From NCBI GenBank assembly GCA_934376955.1, contig CAKRPJ010000007.1, positions 26,795 to 90,794 of the forward strand: a stretch of DNA of 64,000 nucleotides, written 5' to 3'. This DNA is from CAKRPJ01 sp934376955 (GTDB taxonomy: Bacteria; Bacillota; Clostridia; Lachnospirales; Lachnospiraceae). This document shows positions 16,333-25,346 of the stretch, in pieces. The notes below the pieces were generated by a model. It was not told the DNA's origin. It ran no database searches and saw only the letters and a program-made list of their open reading frames with translations. Positions within the stretch are counted from its first letter, which is position 1, and each line of letters starts with the position of its first letter. Position numbers and translations under genes: made by a program.

Positions 16333-17979
16333 ATGAGGAAAGCAAAACCTGTGATCGCAGCAGTCAGTCTGCTGCTTATGATAGCGCTGGGGGTTGTCGG
16401 AGTACAGGTGATACAAAAATACACACCCTCGAGAGAAATGGCTGATCCGGAGGAAGTTTACGATGTGAGCGGGAATGAGGCTGCAATTCTTTATAATTAT
16501 GAGCTTCAGGAGGAACACGGGATCTATGAGAACGGGCAGATCTATCTTCCGTTAGACTGGATCAATGAAAATCTGAACAAACGTTTCTACTGGGACAGCA
16601 AAGAGGAGCTTTTAGTATATGCACTGCCGGAACAGATCGTCTATGCGGACGCCGAGACAAAAGGTTCTAACGGCGCACCGATGTTGTTGCTTCGGGATGA
16701 AGGTGTATACCTCCCTCTGGGGCTGATCGCTAACTATACGGATATCCAGCTTTTGCCTTATGATAAGGGAGAGATAAAGCGTGTGGTCGTGAACAACTGG
16801 GGAAAAAGAGCTGTGGCGGAAACAAAGAAAAACGGGAAGCTCCGTGTAAGGGGCGGGATCAAGAGCCCGATCCTGTCGGAGGTATCTGCCGATACACAGG
16901 TAACCGTCATTGAGAGGCTGGAGAACTGGTCTAAGGTGCTGACACCGGACGGACACATCGGATATATAGAAAATAAACGTCTGGATGCTGCACAGGAGCA
17001 GAATTTTTCCGGTGACTTTATCGAGCCGGTATATGAGAATATCCGTCTGGACGAGAAGATCGTTCTTGTCTGGCATCAGGTGACAAGTCAGGAGGGCAAT
17101 AAGACCCTCAGCTCGTTTCTGGAAAAGACTAAGGGAGTGAATGTGGTATCACCGACATGGTTTTCCCTTACGGACAATGAAGGAAATTATAAATCTCTGG
17201 CAAGCCGGGCCTATGTGGAGGAGGCCCATAAGCGCGGGCTTCAGGTATGGGCGCTTATTGATAATTTCAGCAGTGACGTTCAGACGGAAACGCTTCTTTC
17301 TTCCACAACAGTGCGGAGGACGCTGATCGAAAAGCTGATCGCAGATGCGAAGGAATACGGGATCGATGGGCTTAACATCGATTTTGAGAGCCTGAAAAAG
17401 GAGGCCGGAGTTCATTATATCCAGTTTATAAGAGAGCTTTCGGTGTCCTGCCGCAAGGAAAAGCTCGTTCTTTCTGTGGATAACTATGTTCCGGCCGCAT
17501 ATAACAGCTTCTACGACCGAAAGGAGCAGGGGATCGTTGCGGATTATGTCATTATCATGGGATACGATGAACATTATAATGGCAGTGAACCCGGCTCGGT
17601 AGCTTCTCTGAACTATGTTCGGAACGGAATAGAAGGGACGCTTAAGGAGGTTCCGAAGGAAAAGGTCATCGATGCCGTACCCTTCTATACAAGAGTATGG
17701 ACAGAAGGAAATGATGGCGTGAAATCTTCCGCACTGGGGATCGCCGATGCAAAAAAGTGGATCGAAGATAATCAGGTTCCTCTTTACTGGCAGGAGGAGT
17801 TAGGCCAGTATTACGGAGAGCTTGACAGTGAAGCAGGCTTTAAGACGGTCTGGATGGAGGAGGAGAGATCGCTGGAGAAAAAGATGGAGCTGATCAAAAA
17901 GTATGATCTGGCCGGTGTCGCCTGCTGGAAGCTGGGGCTTGAGGATGCGGCAGCATGGGACTCCATTCAGTGGCAGTAA
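16333..17979 (+). CDS. Membrane-anchored GH18 family glycosidase with SH3 domain
   Basis: 548 residues from the ATG at 16333; a frame back to 16264 overlaps a promoter. One N-terminal membrane segment (VIAAVSLLLMIALGVVGVQV) is followed by a copper-amine-oxidase-like N domain (about residues 35-150), an SH3b domain (about 165-235, KLRVRGGIKSPILSEV) and a GH18 barrel (about 250-545). The catalytic motif DGLNIDFE near residue 360 carries the acid. Such YaaH/YdhD-like proteins cut N-acetylglucosamine linkages in spore or cell-wall peptidoglycan outside the membrane. The next gene is an amidase. Confidence 0.88.
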   Translation: MRKAKPVIAAVSLLLMIALGVVGVQVIQKYTPSREMADPEEVYDVSGNEAAILYNYELQEEHGIYENGQIYLPLDWINENLNKRFYWDSKEELLVYALPEQIVYADAETKGSNGAPMLLLRDEGVYLPLGLIANYTDIQLLPYDKGEIKRVVVNNWGKRAVAETKKNGKLRVRGGIKSPILSEVSADTQVTVIERLENWSKVLTPDGHIGYIENKRLDAAQEQNFSGDFIEPVYENIRLDEKIVLVWHQVTSQEGNKTLSSFLEKTKGVNVVSPTWFSLTDNEGNYKSLASRAYVEEAHKRGLQVWALIDNFSSDVQTETLLSSTTVRRTLIEKLIADAKEYGIDGLNIDFESLKKEAGVHYIQFIRELSVSCRKEKLVLSVDNYVPAAYNSFYDRKEQGIVADYVIIMGYDEHYNGSEPGSVASLNYVRNGIEGTLKEVPKEKVIDAVPFYTRVWTEGNDGVKSSALGIADAKKWIEDNQVPLYWQEELGQYYGELDSEAGFKTVWMEEERSLEKKMELIKKYDLAGVACWKLGLEDAAAWDSIQWQ

Positions 17980-18057
17980 AAATTAACAGGAACGGTTCTT
18001 TTTAAGCTCCTTCGGGGATATATTCATAGAAACTATGGATCTTACGGAGGAGTGCCG

Positions 18058-18879
18058 GTGAGGAAACTGGTGTGGGAGGAGCTATGTGGTCTGGTGCTGC
18101 TTGTGATGGTGTTTCTCGGAGCAAGGTATGGGAGTGTCCGGGTCGCAACAACCGAGATCGCCGCTCAGAAGACAGCCGGAATTAAAACAGCTGGAATAAA
18201 AACAGCCGGGAAAACGATATCTGATCCGTGGAGATCCGGTACAGGAACGCAGCCGGATGCTCAGAGCCCGCCCGGAAAACAGTCGGCTTCTTCCGACAGG
18301 CCGTTTGTGGTCGTTATTGATGCAGGTCACGGCGGGGCAGATCCGGGAAAGATCGGGATCAACGGCAGTCTGGAAAAGGATATCAATCTGGAGATCGCCA
18401 AAAAGCTTTCGTGGTACTTAGAGCAGGCGGACGTACAGACAGTCCTGACCCGGGAGACGGATACAGGGCTTTACAGTGACGCGGATACAAAGAAAAAGAT
18501 GGCAGATATGAAAAAACGCTGTGAGATCATAGCGGATAGCCATGCAGATCTGGTCGTCAGCATCCACCAGAACAGTTATCACGAGGAATCGGTATCCGGA
18601 GGACAGGTGTTCTATTACAGATCCTCGGAAAAAGGAAAGAGGCTGGCGGAGCTTTTGCAGAAGCGGTTTGACTATGTTCTGGGAGAAAAGAACCGCAGGC
18701 TGGCAAAGCCGAACGGAAATTATTATCTTCTGCTTCATGTAAAATGTCCCATCGTGATCGTAGAATGTGGATTTTTGAGCAATCGGAGGGAGGCAGCCCT
18801 TCTTGGGGATAAGGAATATCAGGATAAGCTGGCGTGGACGATTCATCTTGGCATACTCGAATATCGGAATAATAACTGA
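18058..18879 (+). CDS. N-acetylmuramoyl-L-alanine amidase (Amidase_3)
   Basis: 273 residues from GTG 18058, seven bases after GGAGG; GTG 18052 is too close to that site. An N-terminal membrane segment (LVLLVMVFLGARYG) is followed by a linker with AGIKT repeats, then the Amidase_3 domain from about residue 80 (VVIDAGHGGADPG). The domain has zinc ligands His (AGHGG), Glu in LEKDINLEIA and His in VSIHQN, plus the catalytic Glu in IVECGFLSN. It cleaves the glycan-peptide bond of peptidoglycan and sits with the GH18 gene as a wall-remodelling pair. Confidence 0.92.
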   Translation: MRKLVWEELCGLVLLVMVFLGARYGSVRVATTEIAAQKTAGIKTAGIKTAGKTISDPWRSGTGTQPDAQSPPGKQSASSDRPFVVVIDAGHGGADPGKIGINGSLEKDINLEIAKKLSWYLEQADVQTVLTRETDTGLYSDADTKKKMADMKKRCEIIADSHADLVVSIHQNSYHEESVSGGQVFYYRSSEKGKRLAELLQKRFDYVLGEKNRRLAKPNGNYYLLLHVKCPIVIVECGFLSNRREAALLGDKEYQDKLAWTIHLGILEYRNNN

Positions 18880-18915
18880 AAATAGTGCTTTTTGTATTTA
18901 TTTTCTGGTAAAATG

Positions 18916-18924
18916 TGCTATACT
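18916..18924 (+). promoter_or_regulatory. Extended -10 promoter of the EamA gene
   Basis: TGCTATACT at 18916-18924, 33 bases before the ATG. No consensus -35 at 17 bases. Confidence 0.55.
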
Positions 18925-18957
18925 GTGTAAAGGTCTATACATATACACAAGGAGAAA

Positions 18958-19920
18958 ATGAAGATGAAAAAGTACATCCCGCTGTTGGCCAATGTTCTGG
19001 CACAGACGATCTTTGGCCTGGCCTATTTTTTCATAAAAATGGGCATGGCTATCGTTGATCAGGACACACTCAAGTTCCTTTCGTTCCGCTTTCTGACCGG
19101 TTTTGTTGTAATGTCCCTGATCCTTCTTTTCGGTATTAAGAAGGTGAATTATAAGAAGGGGTTTATAGGGCTGCTTTTGCTGTGCGGTCTGTTTAATCCC
19201 GGTATCAGTCAGATTTTGGAGACAACGTCCACCTCTTATGCTCCAACCTCCCAGATCGCCATGTATAATAGCATGCTGCCGATCATTATGCTGATATTTT
19301 CTGCACTTATCAACAAAGAGTATCCGACGAAGCGTCAGCTGACGTTCGTGTGTGTCTGTGTAATGGGTGTTTTCATTGCTAATCTGGTGAAGCCGGGAGC
19401 TACGGGAATGACAGCGATCGGCCTTTGCCTCATTATTGGCACAAACATTGCGGTAGCGATAAACAGAGTGCTGGTCCGCCGTGCGTCAGCCATATTCACC
19501 TCGTATGAAATTATTTATGTGACAACAGGAATGGGAGCGCTGCTGTTTAATCTGATCTCCATCGGGAAAAGTGCATCAGCCGGAAGTCTGCCGTCTTATT
19601 TTGACGGATTGATCTGTCCGCAGTTTGGAATTGCTGTTTTATATACAGGGATCGCTTCCTGCGTGATCGCCTTCCTGTCTATGACTTATGCGTCGGCAAA
19701 CCTACCCTTTGCCGTTTACGCTTCTACCTGTACCCTCAGCACCGTGATCGCGATTATTTCCGGCGTAGTTCTGCTCCATGAAACATTTAAGCCGATGCAG
19801 GCAATCGGAACCGCAGTGATCCTGCTTGGTATTATCGGCATCAGCCTTTCTTACGATAAAAAAGATGAGAAGGCCAATAAATTCAGGCTGAAAACAGCCG
19901 AAAAAGAGCCACAGACTTGA
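18958..19920 (+). CDS. EamA/DMT family transporter
   Basis: 320 residues with about ten membrane spans in two EamA halves (first LANVLAQTIFGLAYFFIKMG; second from about residue 160, AIGLCLIIGTNIAVAINRVL), the drug/metabolite transporter layout. It probably exports or imports a small metabolite across the cytoplasmic membrane; the substrate is unknown. GGAG lies three bases before this ATG and nine before an in-frame ATG at 18964, which may be the real start. The stop directly abuts an intergenic repeat motif. Confidence 0.88.
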   Translation: MKMKKYIPLLANVLAQTIFGLAYFFIKMGMAIVDQDTLKFLSFRFLTGFVVMSLILLFGIKKVNYKKGFIGLLLLCGLFNPGISQILETTSTSYAPTSQIAMYNSMLPIIMLIFSALINKEYPTKRQLTFVCVCVMGVFIANLVKPGATGMTAIGLCLIIGTNIAVAINRVLVRRASAIFTSYEIIYVTTGMGALLFNLISIGKSASAGSLPSYFDGLICPQFGIAVLYTGIASCVIAFLSMTYASANLPFAVYASTCTLSTVIAIISGVVLLHETFKPMQAIGTAVILLGIIGISLSYDKKDEKANKFRLKTAEKEPQT

Positions 19921-19925
19921 AGCGG

Positions 19926-19962
19926 TACTTACTCGATTCGGTTAAAACGACTCGGTTAAAAC
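19926..19962 (+). repeat. Short interspersed motif, copy b with a partial duplicate
   Basis: TACTTACTCGATTCGGTTAAA (19926-19946) followed by CGACTCGGTTAAAAC (19948-19962). It is related to copies at 2891 and 48544. Confidence 0.55.
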
Positions 19963-20021
19963 AGAAGTTGGACTTGATTTTTATGGAAAGAGGTATTACA
20001 ATGGCTTTGTAAAAATGAATA

Positions 20022-20137
20022 ACGTTCTTCGGGGCGGGGTGAGATTCCCCACCGGCGGTAAAAGTCCGCGACCTGCAATAGCAGTTGATCTGGTGAAATT
20101 CCAAAACCGACAGTATAGTCTGGATGAGAGAAGATAT
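20022..20137 (+). promoter_or_regulatory. FMN riboswitch (RFN element)
   Basis: The conserved RFN blocks are visible in order: TTCTTCGGGGCGGGGTGA, ATTCCCCACCGGCGGTA, AGTCCGCGACC, a variable arm, GGTGAAATTCCAAAACCGAC, AGTATAGTCTGGATGAGAGAAGA. The next hairpin is a terminator, so FMN binding most likely stops transcription. It controls ribU. Confidence 0.96.
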
Positions 20138-20161
20138 CGTGAAACAGGAGTTAGTTTACAG

Positions 20162-20194
20162 CCCCGGACTATTTGTATTGTCCGGGGATTTTTT
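20162..20194 (+). terminator. Riboswitch-controlled terminator
   Basis: CCCCGGAC and GTCCGGGG arms (20162-20169, 20180-20187) followed by ATTTTTT. It is the expression platform of the FMN riboswitch. Confidence 0.9.
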
Positions 20195-20235
20195 ATGTGA
20201 CAGGGAATTCCTCGGAATTTCCTGTTATATAAAAA

Positions 20236-20307
20236 GGCACTGATGTGCCCAAGATGCGTACTCGCGCGAAGATGCAGATTGTCGCAAGCGACCGCCCTCG
20301 GCGCGAG
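20236..20307. repeat. Structured intergenic element between riboswitch terminator and ribU
   Basis: Three nested or adjacent hairpins: GGCAC-TGAT-GTGCC (20236-20249), CTCGCGC/GCGCGAG (20261-20267 and 20301-20307), and GTCGC-AA-GCGAC (20281-20292) inside the latter. The CAGATTGTCGCAAGCGACCGC part resembles the start of the 65-bp repeat at 48570 and 51772, so it may be a diverged family member. Confidence 0.6.
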
Positions 20308-20350
20308 AATGTGCTAAAATGTGTATGTCACTTACAGGGAGGAAGTAATT

Positions 20351-20992
20351 ATGCAGCAAAACAAAGTTCTGAATGTGAGAAATGTAGTATTGATCGGTAT
20401 GTTCGGCGCACTGGCAGCCGTTCTGGAAACCTTCCAGATCCCGGTTCCGTTTGCCCCGCCGTTCTACAAGCTTGACTTCGCAGAAACACCGATCCTGATC
20501 GGCGCCTTTGCACTGGGGCCCGTTCCGGCGGTCCTTATGGAGTTAGTGAAGAACCTTTTAAAGCTCCTGATAAAGGGAACGTCCACAATGTATGTGGGAG
20601 ACCTCGGAAACTTTATCGGCGGATGCGCGTTTGTTCTTCCGGCATCGATCATTTACCAGAGACATAAGACAAAGAAGACAGCGCTGATCGGTATGGGCGC
20701 ATCTATCGTTGCTGCAATTATCGCTGCAATTTTTGTAAACTGTTTCCTGACGATCCCGACCTACGCAAAGCTGATGTTCGGAAGCATGGACAGCATTATC
20801 GCCATGGGAACAGCGATCAACCCGGCCATCAAGAATCTTCCGACATTTGCATTGTTCGCTGTTGTTCCGTTTAACCTGTTAAAGTGCAGCCTGAATGCAT
20901 TTATCACCGCTTTATTATATAAGCATGTAAGCGTGATCCTTCATTCCGGTCTGACAGCAAGAAAAGCGAAGGCGCCGGTAAAGAAGGACTAA
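20351..20992 (+). CDS. ribU: Riboflavin ECF transporter S component RibU
   Basis: 213 residues from the ATG at 20351, with GGGAGGAAG upstream; a frame back to 20321 lacks a site. Six hydrophobic spans and the ECF S-component pattern (PFAPPFYKLDFAETPILIGAFALGP-type region, about residues 37-62, and IKGTSTMYVGDLGNFI) match RibU. It binds riboflavin in the membrane and works with a shared EcfA/A'/T energy module encoded elsewhere. The upstream FMN riboswitch strongly supports the substrate. Confidence 0.95.
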   Translation: MQQNKVLNVRNVVLIGMFGALAAVLETFQIPVPFAPPFYKLDFAETPILIGAFALGPVPAVLMELVKNLLKLLIKGTSTMYVGDLGNFIGGCAFVLPASIIYQRHKTKKTALIGMGASIVAAIIAAIFVNCFLTIPTYAKLMFGSMDSIIAMGTAINPAIKNLPTFALFAVVPFNLLKCSLNAFITALLYKHVSVILHSGLTARKAKAPVKKD

Positions 20993-21087
20993 GAAAACTA
21001 TCCGGAACAATCAGTATTACAGAAAATTGCCGGGATGAGGATTGCAAGGTGCAAATCCTTGTGATAAACTGAATACCATCGAGGAAG

Positions 21088-21125
21088 ATGAGCATCAGAA
21101 GGAAAAAATCCTCTGATGCTCATTA
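21088..21125 (+). terminator. Terminator-like hairpin after ribU
   Basis: ATGAGCATCAGA (21088-21099) and TCTGATGCTCAT (21112-21123) arms pair perfectly; only a weak T-rich tail follows. Confidence 0.6.
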
Positions 21126-21185
21126 TGTTTATGAAAGGAAATCAGCACAGTGAAAAGGCTGTGTCTGAGGAAAGAGCCGGTCAGA

Positions 21186-22241
21186 ATGGATACGAAGATA
21201 ATAAAAATTTCAGACAAAATGAATATAAAGAAAGAGGAGCTTGCAGAGGCAGGAGAGATCCTGAGAAACGGAGGTCTGGTGGCATTCCCAACGGAGACGG
21301 TTTATGGTCTGGGAGCCAATGCCCTTGATGAGGCAGCGGCAAAAAAAATATATGCCGCCAAGGGGCGTCCCTCCGATAACCCATTGATCGCCCATATTTC
21401 CTGCATGGAGGAGCTTCCGGCGCTGGTAAAGGAAATTCCGGAGGCAGGAAGAAAGCTTGCAAAAAAGTATTGGCCGGGGCCTCTCACGATGATCTTTTCC
21501 AAAAAGGACATTGTGCCCTACGGAACGACAGGCGGCCTCGATACGGTGGCAGTCCGCATGCCGTCGGATCCGATCGCAAACTGCCTGATCCGGCTTGCGG
21601 GAGTTCCGATCGCAGCGCCGAGCGCCAATACCTCAGGACGTCCGAGCCCGACAAAGGCGGAGCACGTGATCGAGGATATGAACGGTAAAATAGAGATGAT
21701 CATCGACGGAGGGGAAGTCGGAATCGGCGTGGAATCTACGATAGTGGATGTGTCAGGCCCTGTTCCCACCCTGTTAAGACCCGGAGCCATAACAATGGAG
21801 ATGCTCACAGAAACACTGGGACATGTGGAAATCGACCCGGCGATCTTAGGGCCGATGCGGACAGATATCAAGCCGAAGGCACCGGGGATGAAGTACCGCC
21901 ACTATGCTCCGAAAGCGGATATGGTTCTGGTGGAAGGAACAATGGAGAATGTAGTAGCGTATATCAACCGAGAGGCAAAAAAGGCTGTGGAGGCCGGAAA
22001 AAAAGTCGGCATCATCTGCACGGAGGAAAGCCGGATGTTGTATCCGGAGGGGCTCCTTGAGGTAATAGGCAGCAGGAATCAGGAGGAAACGGTGGCCCAT
22101 AATCTGTTTGCCGTTCTCCGGGATTTTGATGAACAGAAGGTAGATTGTATTTTTTCCGAGAGCTTTTCAAAAGACCGTCTGGGACAGGCGATCATGAACC
22201 GGCTGTGCAAGGCGGCGGGATACCACATTGTAAACGTCTAA
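21186..22241 (+). CDS. sua5: L-threonylcarbamoyladenylate synthase, Sua5/YciO/YrdC type
   Basis: 351 residues from the ATG at 21186 (MDTKIIKISD), the usual family N-terminus; a GTG at 21150 would add 12 unusual residues. The YrdC domain (about residues 18-205) has GLVAFPTETVYGLGANA, KGRPSDNPLI and SANTSGRPSPT. The C-terminal Sua5 domain (about 215-345) starts at PGMKYRHYAPKA. It makes threonylcarbamoyl-AMP from threonine, bicarbonate and ATP for the t6A37 tRNA modification. It begins a plus-strand run reaching trmL. Confidence 0.94.
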   Translation: MDTKIIKISDKMNIKKEELAEAGEILRNGGLVAFPTETVYGLGANALDEAAAKKIYAAKGRPSDNPLIAHISCMEELPALVKEIPEAGRKLAKKYWPGPLTMIFSKKDIVPYGTTGGLDTVAVRMPSDPIANCLIRLAGVPIAAPSANTSGRPSPTKAEHVIEDMNGKIEMIIDGGEVGIGVESTIVDVSGPVPTLLRPGAITMEMLTETLGHVEIDPAILGPMRTDIKPKAPGMKYRHYAPKADMVLVEGTMENVVAYINREAKKAVEAGKKVGIICTEESRMLYPEGLLEVIGSRNQEETVAHNLFAVLRDFDEQKVDCIFSESFSKDRLGQAIMNRLCKAAGYHIVNV

Positions 22242-22274
22242 ACAGATGTTCGGATACAGGAGGAGAACGCAGAT

Positions 22275-22763
22275 ATGTCAGATAAGAGAAAAGGATATAT
22301 TACATGGGATGAATATTTTATGGGAGTTGCCAAGCTGTCGGCAATGCGCTCCAAGGATCCCAGTACGCAGGTGGGAGCCTGCATCGTAAGTCAGGATAAT
22401 AAGATCCTGTCAATGGGATACAATGGATTTCCCAAGGGCTGCTCAGATGATGAATTTCCATGGGGAAAAGGAGATTCCGATGAGTATAACGACAAATATG
22501 TCTATGTGACTCACAGCGAGCTGAATGCAATCTTAAATTACCGGGGCGGAAGTCTGGAGGGGAGTAAGCTTTATGTGACCCTGTTTCCGTGCAATGAATG
22601 TGCCAAGGCCATCATTCAGGCGGGGATCCGCACGATCGTATACGAGAGCGACAAATATGCGGATACACCTACAACAAGAGCATCCAAGAGAATGCTGAAT
22701 GCGGCAGGTGTCCGCTACTATCAGTATAACCCTACAGGAAGAAAGATCGAATATTATGTATAA
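22275..22763 (+). CDS. comEB: dCMP deaminase (ComEB family)
   Basis: 162 residues with the zinc-dependent deaminase motifs HSELNAI (His-x-Glu, residues about 78-84) and PCNEC (about 102-106), plus the DPSTQVGACIV segment of dCMP deaminases. It converts dCMP to dUMP for thymidylate synthesis. GGAGGAG lies 11 bases before the ATG. It lies between sua5 and a radical SAM gene in one direction with short gaps. Confidence 0.94.
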   Translation: MSDKRKGYITWDEYFMGVAKLSAMRSKDPSTQVGACIVSQDNKILSMGYNGFPKGCSDDEFPWGKGDSDEYNDKYVYVTHSELNAILNYRGGSLEGSKLYVTLFPCNECAKAIIQAGIRTIVYESDKYADTPTTRASKRMLNAAGVRYYQYNPTGRKIEYYV

Positions 22764-22778
22764 ATGCCGGAGGCGGGT

Positions 22779-24554
22779 ATGAAATTTTTACTTGCGGCGA
22801 TCAACGCCAAATATATTCACTCGAATCCGGGTATCTACAGTCTCATGACATTTGCTAAAAAGCGGCTGCCGGAGGCTGAGATCGAGATCGGCGAGTATAC
22901 CATCAATCACCAGATGGAACAGATATTACAGGATATTTACAGGAAAAAGCCGGATTTTGTCGGCTTTTCCTGTTATATATGGAACATTTCGTATGTGCTT
23001 GCCCTGACAGAGGATCTTCATAAGGTACTCCCGGATACGGAAATATGGCTGGGAGGGCCTGAGGTATCTTATGATGCAGTACAGGTGTTAAAACGAAGAC
23101 CCGAGATTCGCGGGATCATGCGCGGCGAGGGCGAGCTGACCTTTTCAGAGATCGTAAGCACTTATGTGGAAAACGGGGATCTGAAGAATGCAGACGAGCT
23201 TCGCGGCATTACCTTCCGGGACGAGGATGGGAATATCCGTGAGAATCCCCCGCAGCGTCTTCTCTCAATGGATGAGATCCCCTTCTATTATAAGGAGATG
23301 GAGGGCTTTGAAAACAGGATCGTATACTACGAAAGCAGCCGTGGCTGCCCGTTTTCCTGCAGCTACTGCCTGTCCTCCATCGACAAATCGGTACGCTTCC
23401 GAGGTTTGGAGCTGGTAAAGAAAGAGCTGGAGTTCTTCCTTGAACACCGCGTTCCTCAGGTGAAATTTGTAGATCGGACATTTAATTGCAAAAGAGAGCA
23501 TACTTTGGGAATCTGGAGGTACATTATGGAGCATGATAATGGTATCACCAACTTTCATTTTGAAGTATCGGCGGATCTTTTTGACGAGGAGGAGCTGGAG
23601 CTGATCGGCCGGATGCGTCCGGGTCTGATCCAGTTAGAGATCGGCGTGCAGTCTGTAAATTCCGATACGATCACAGAGATCCGGAGAAAAATGGATCTGG
23701 ATAAGCTCGCAGCAGCGGTGGCCAGAGTTCATGGATATAAAAATACACATCAGCATCTGGATCTGATCGCAGGACTTCCTTATGAAGACCTGACGTCCTT
23801 TTTACATTCCTTCGATGCCGTGTTCCGGATGGAGCCGGATCAGCTCCAGCTTGGCTTCTTAAAGGTTTTAAAGGGCTCCTTCATGTCAGAAAAAACGGAG
23901 GATTACGGTCTTTTATATCGTGCAGAGCCTCCGTATGAGGTACTGTCCACCCGCTGGCTTTCCTACGGTGATGTGATACGCTTAAAGGCAATGGAAGCAA
24001 TGGTGGAGATATATTATAACAGCGGACAGTTCGCCAATACCATAAGGCGGCTGGAAAAGGAATTTCCTTCTCCCTCTGCCATGTTTCTTGCATTGGCCGG
24101 ATACTATGAGGAGAATGGACTTTCCGAGATCAGCCACAGCCGTCTTGCCAGATATGAGCTCCTTTACCGGTTTATCTGCGGCCGGGTAACGAAAAAAGAA
24201 GAATTGTCAGCCTACAGGGACTGCCTGATGCTGGATCTGTATCTGAGAGAGAATATAAAGAGCCGTCCCTCCTTTGCCGGCGATCCGTCACCATTTAAAG
24301 AGCCGATCCGGGATTTCTTTATCCGGGAGGCAAAAGCTCCCCGCTGGCTTTTCGGATACGAGGGCTGTGACAGCCGGCAGTTAAGTAAGATGGCTCACCT
24401 TGAAGTCATGGAAGATGGCAGCTTCCTTCTTTTTGACTATAAAAACCGGGATCCGCTTTCCTATAACGCTCGCGCGATCCGCTTTTTGCTGAAAAAAGGA
24501 GATGAGGATGGAAAGGAGGAGCTTTGCTATGACGGATTCGTATGTGGCAATTGA
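22779..24554 (+). CDS. B12-binding-type radical SAM protein (DUF4080 type)
   Basis: 591 residues from the ATG at 22779, five bases after GGAGG; an in-frame ATG at 22764 has no site. The N-terminal cobalamin-binding-like domain (about residues 1-140, PDFVGFSCYIWN) precedes a radical SAM core with CPFSCSYC near residue 190 (CxxxCxxC for the 4Fe-4S cluster and S-adenosylmethionine). The C-terminal DUF4080-like part covers about 370-590. It resembles tRNA methylthiotransferase relatives, but the substrate is unknown. It overlaps the next gene by 26 bases. Confidence 0.88.
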   Translation: MKFLLAAINAKYIHSNPGIYSLMTFAKKRLPEAEIEIGEYTINHQMEQILQDIYRKKPDFVGFSCYIWNISYVLALTEDLHKVLPDTEIWLGGPEVSYDAVQVLKRRPEIRGIMRGEGELTFSEIVSTYVENGDLKNADELRGITFRDEDGNIRENPPQRLLSMDEIPFYYKEMEGFENRIVYYESSRGCPFSCSYCLSSIDKSVRFRGLELVKKELEFFLEHRVPQVKFVDRTFNCKREHTLGIWRYIMEHDNGITNFHFEVSADLFDEEELELIGRMRPGLIQLEIGVQSVNSDTITEIRRKMDLDKLAAAVARVHGYKNTHQHLDLIAGLPYEDLTSFLHSFDAVFRMEPDQLQLGFLKVLKGSFMSEKTEDYGLLYRAEPPYEVLSTRWLSYGDVIRLKAMEAMVEIYYNSGQFANTIRRLEKEFPSPSAMFLALAGYYEENGLSEISHSRLARYELLYRFICGRVTKKEELSAYRDCLMLDLYLRENIKSRPSFAGDPSPFKEPIRDFFIREAKAPRWLFGYEGCDSRQLSKMAHLEVMEDGSFLLFDYKNRDPLSYNARAIRFLLKKGDEDGKEELCYDGFVCGN

Positions 24555-25323
24555 TCTGGAAACAACCGGCCTCGGGGCAAAAAAGGAGAAGATTATAGAG
24601 ATCGGTATGGTAAAGGTTAAGGGCGGCGAGGTCGTTGATACCTTTCATACGCTGGTCAATCCCTATCGTCAGATACCGGAACGGATCGTAAAGCTGACCG
24701 GGATCTGTGATGAAATGGTGCAGAATGCCCCGGGTATCGAAGCAGTTCTCCCTTCTGCCATCGCCTTCTGTGAGGAGCTCCCTATCTTAGGCCATCAGAT
24801 TATTTTTGATTATGGATTTCTTGTCCAGGCGGCAGTAAACCAGAAGCTGACATTTGAACATTCCGGTATCGATACATTAAAGCTTTGCCGGAAGCTTATG
24901 CCTGCCGAAGCAAAGAAAAATTTGTCGGAGGCCTGTGTGTATTTCGGGATCCTTCCGGATACCTCCCACAGGGCTCTTTCGGATGCTATGTCCGCCCATA
25001 AGCTCTATGGGAAATTAAAGGAGAAATACGGGAGCGAAAAAAAAGAACTATTTTGTGATATTCCGCTGCAATATAAGGCCAAAAAAGAGCGAACGGCCTC
25101 GAAAAGGCAAAAACAGCACTTGCAGGATTTAATAAAATATCATAGAATAAATGTAACTGTCGCCATTGACCACCTGTCCGGAAACGAGATCTCAAGGATG
25201 ATCGACAAGATCCTCTTTGCTTACGGAAGGATTCCCGAAGCGGAACGCAGACAGGCGGATATACGGCAGGAAAAGGCCGACGGTAAGCCAAAAGCCAAAA
25301 GCAGCGGAAAAGCCTGCTGCTAA
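24529..25323 (+). CDS. DnaQ-like 3'-5' exonuclease
   Basis: 264 residues from the ATG at 24529, with AAAGGAGG nine bases upstream inside the radical SAM gene. DEDDh motifs are visible: AIDLETTGLG (Asp-x-Glu, residues 7-16), GHQIIFDYGFL and HRALSDAMSAHKLY. It resembles the exonuclease domain of PolC and epsilon. A charged linker is followed by a helical C-terminus (residues about 200-245, KQHLQDLIKYHRINVT) of the kind found after such domains in clostridia. It is probably used in DNA repair or proofreading. Confidence 0.9.
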   Translation: MTDSYVAIDLETTGLGAKKEKIIEIGMVKVKGGEVVDTFHTLVNPYRQIPERIVKLTGICDEMVQNAPGIEAVLPSAIAFCEELPILGHQIIFDYGFLVQAAVNQKLTFEHSGIDTLKLCRKLMPAEAKKNLSEACVYFGILPDTSHRALSDAMSAHKLYGKLKEKYGSEKKELFCDIPLQYKAKKERTASKRQKQHLQDLIKYHRINVTVAIDHLSGNEISRMIDKILFAYGRIPEAERRQADIRQEKADGKPKAKSSGKACC

Positions 25324-25346
25324 AAATGAAAAAAGAGGTGAAGAAA

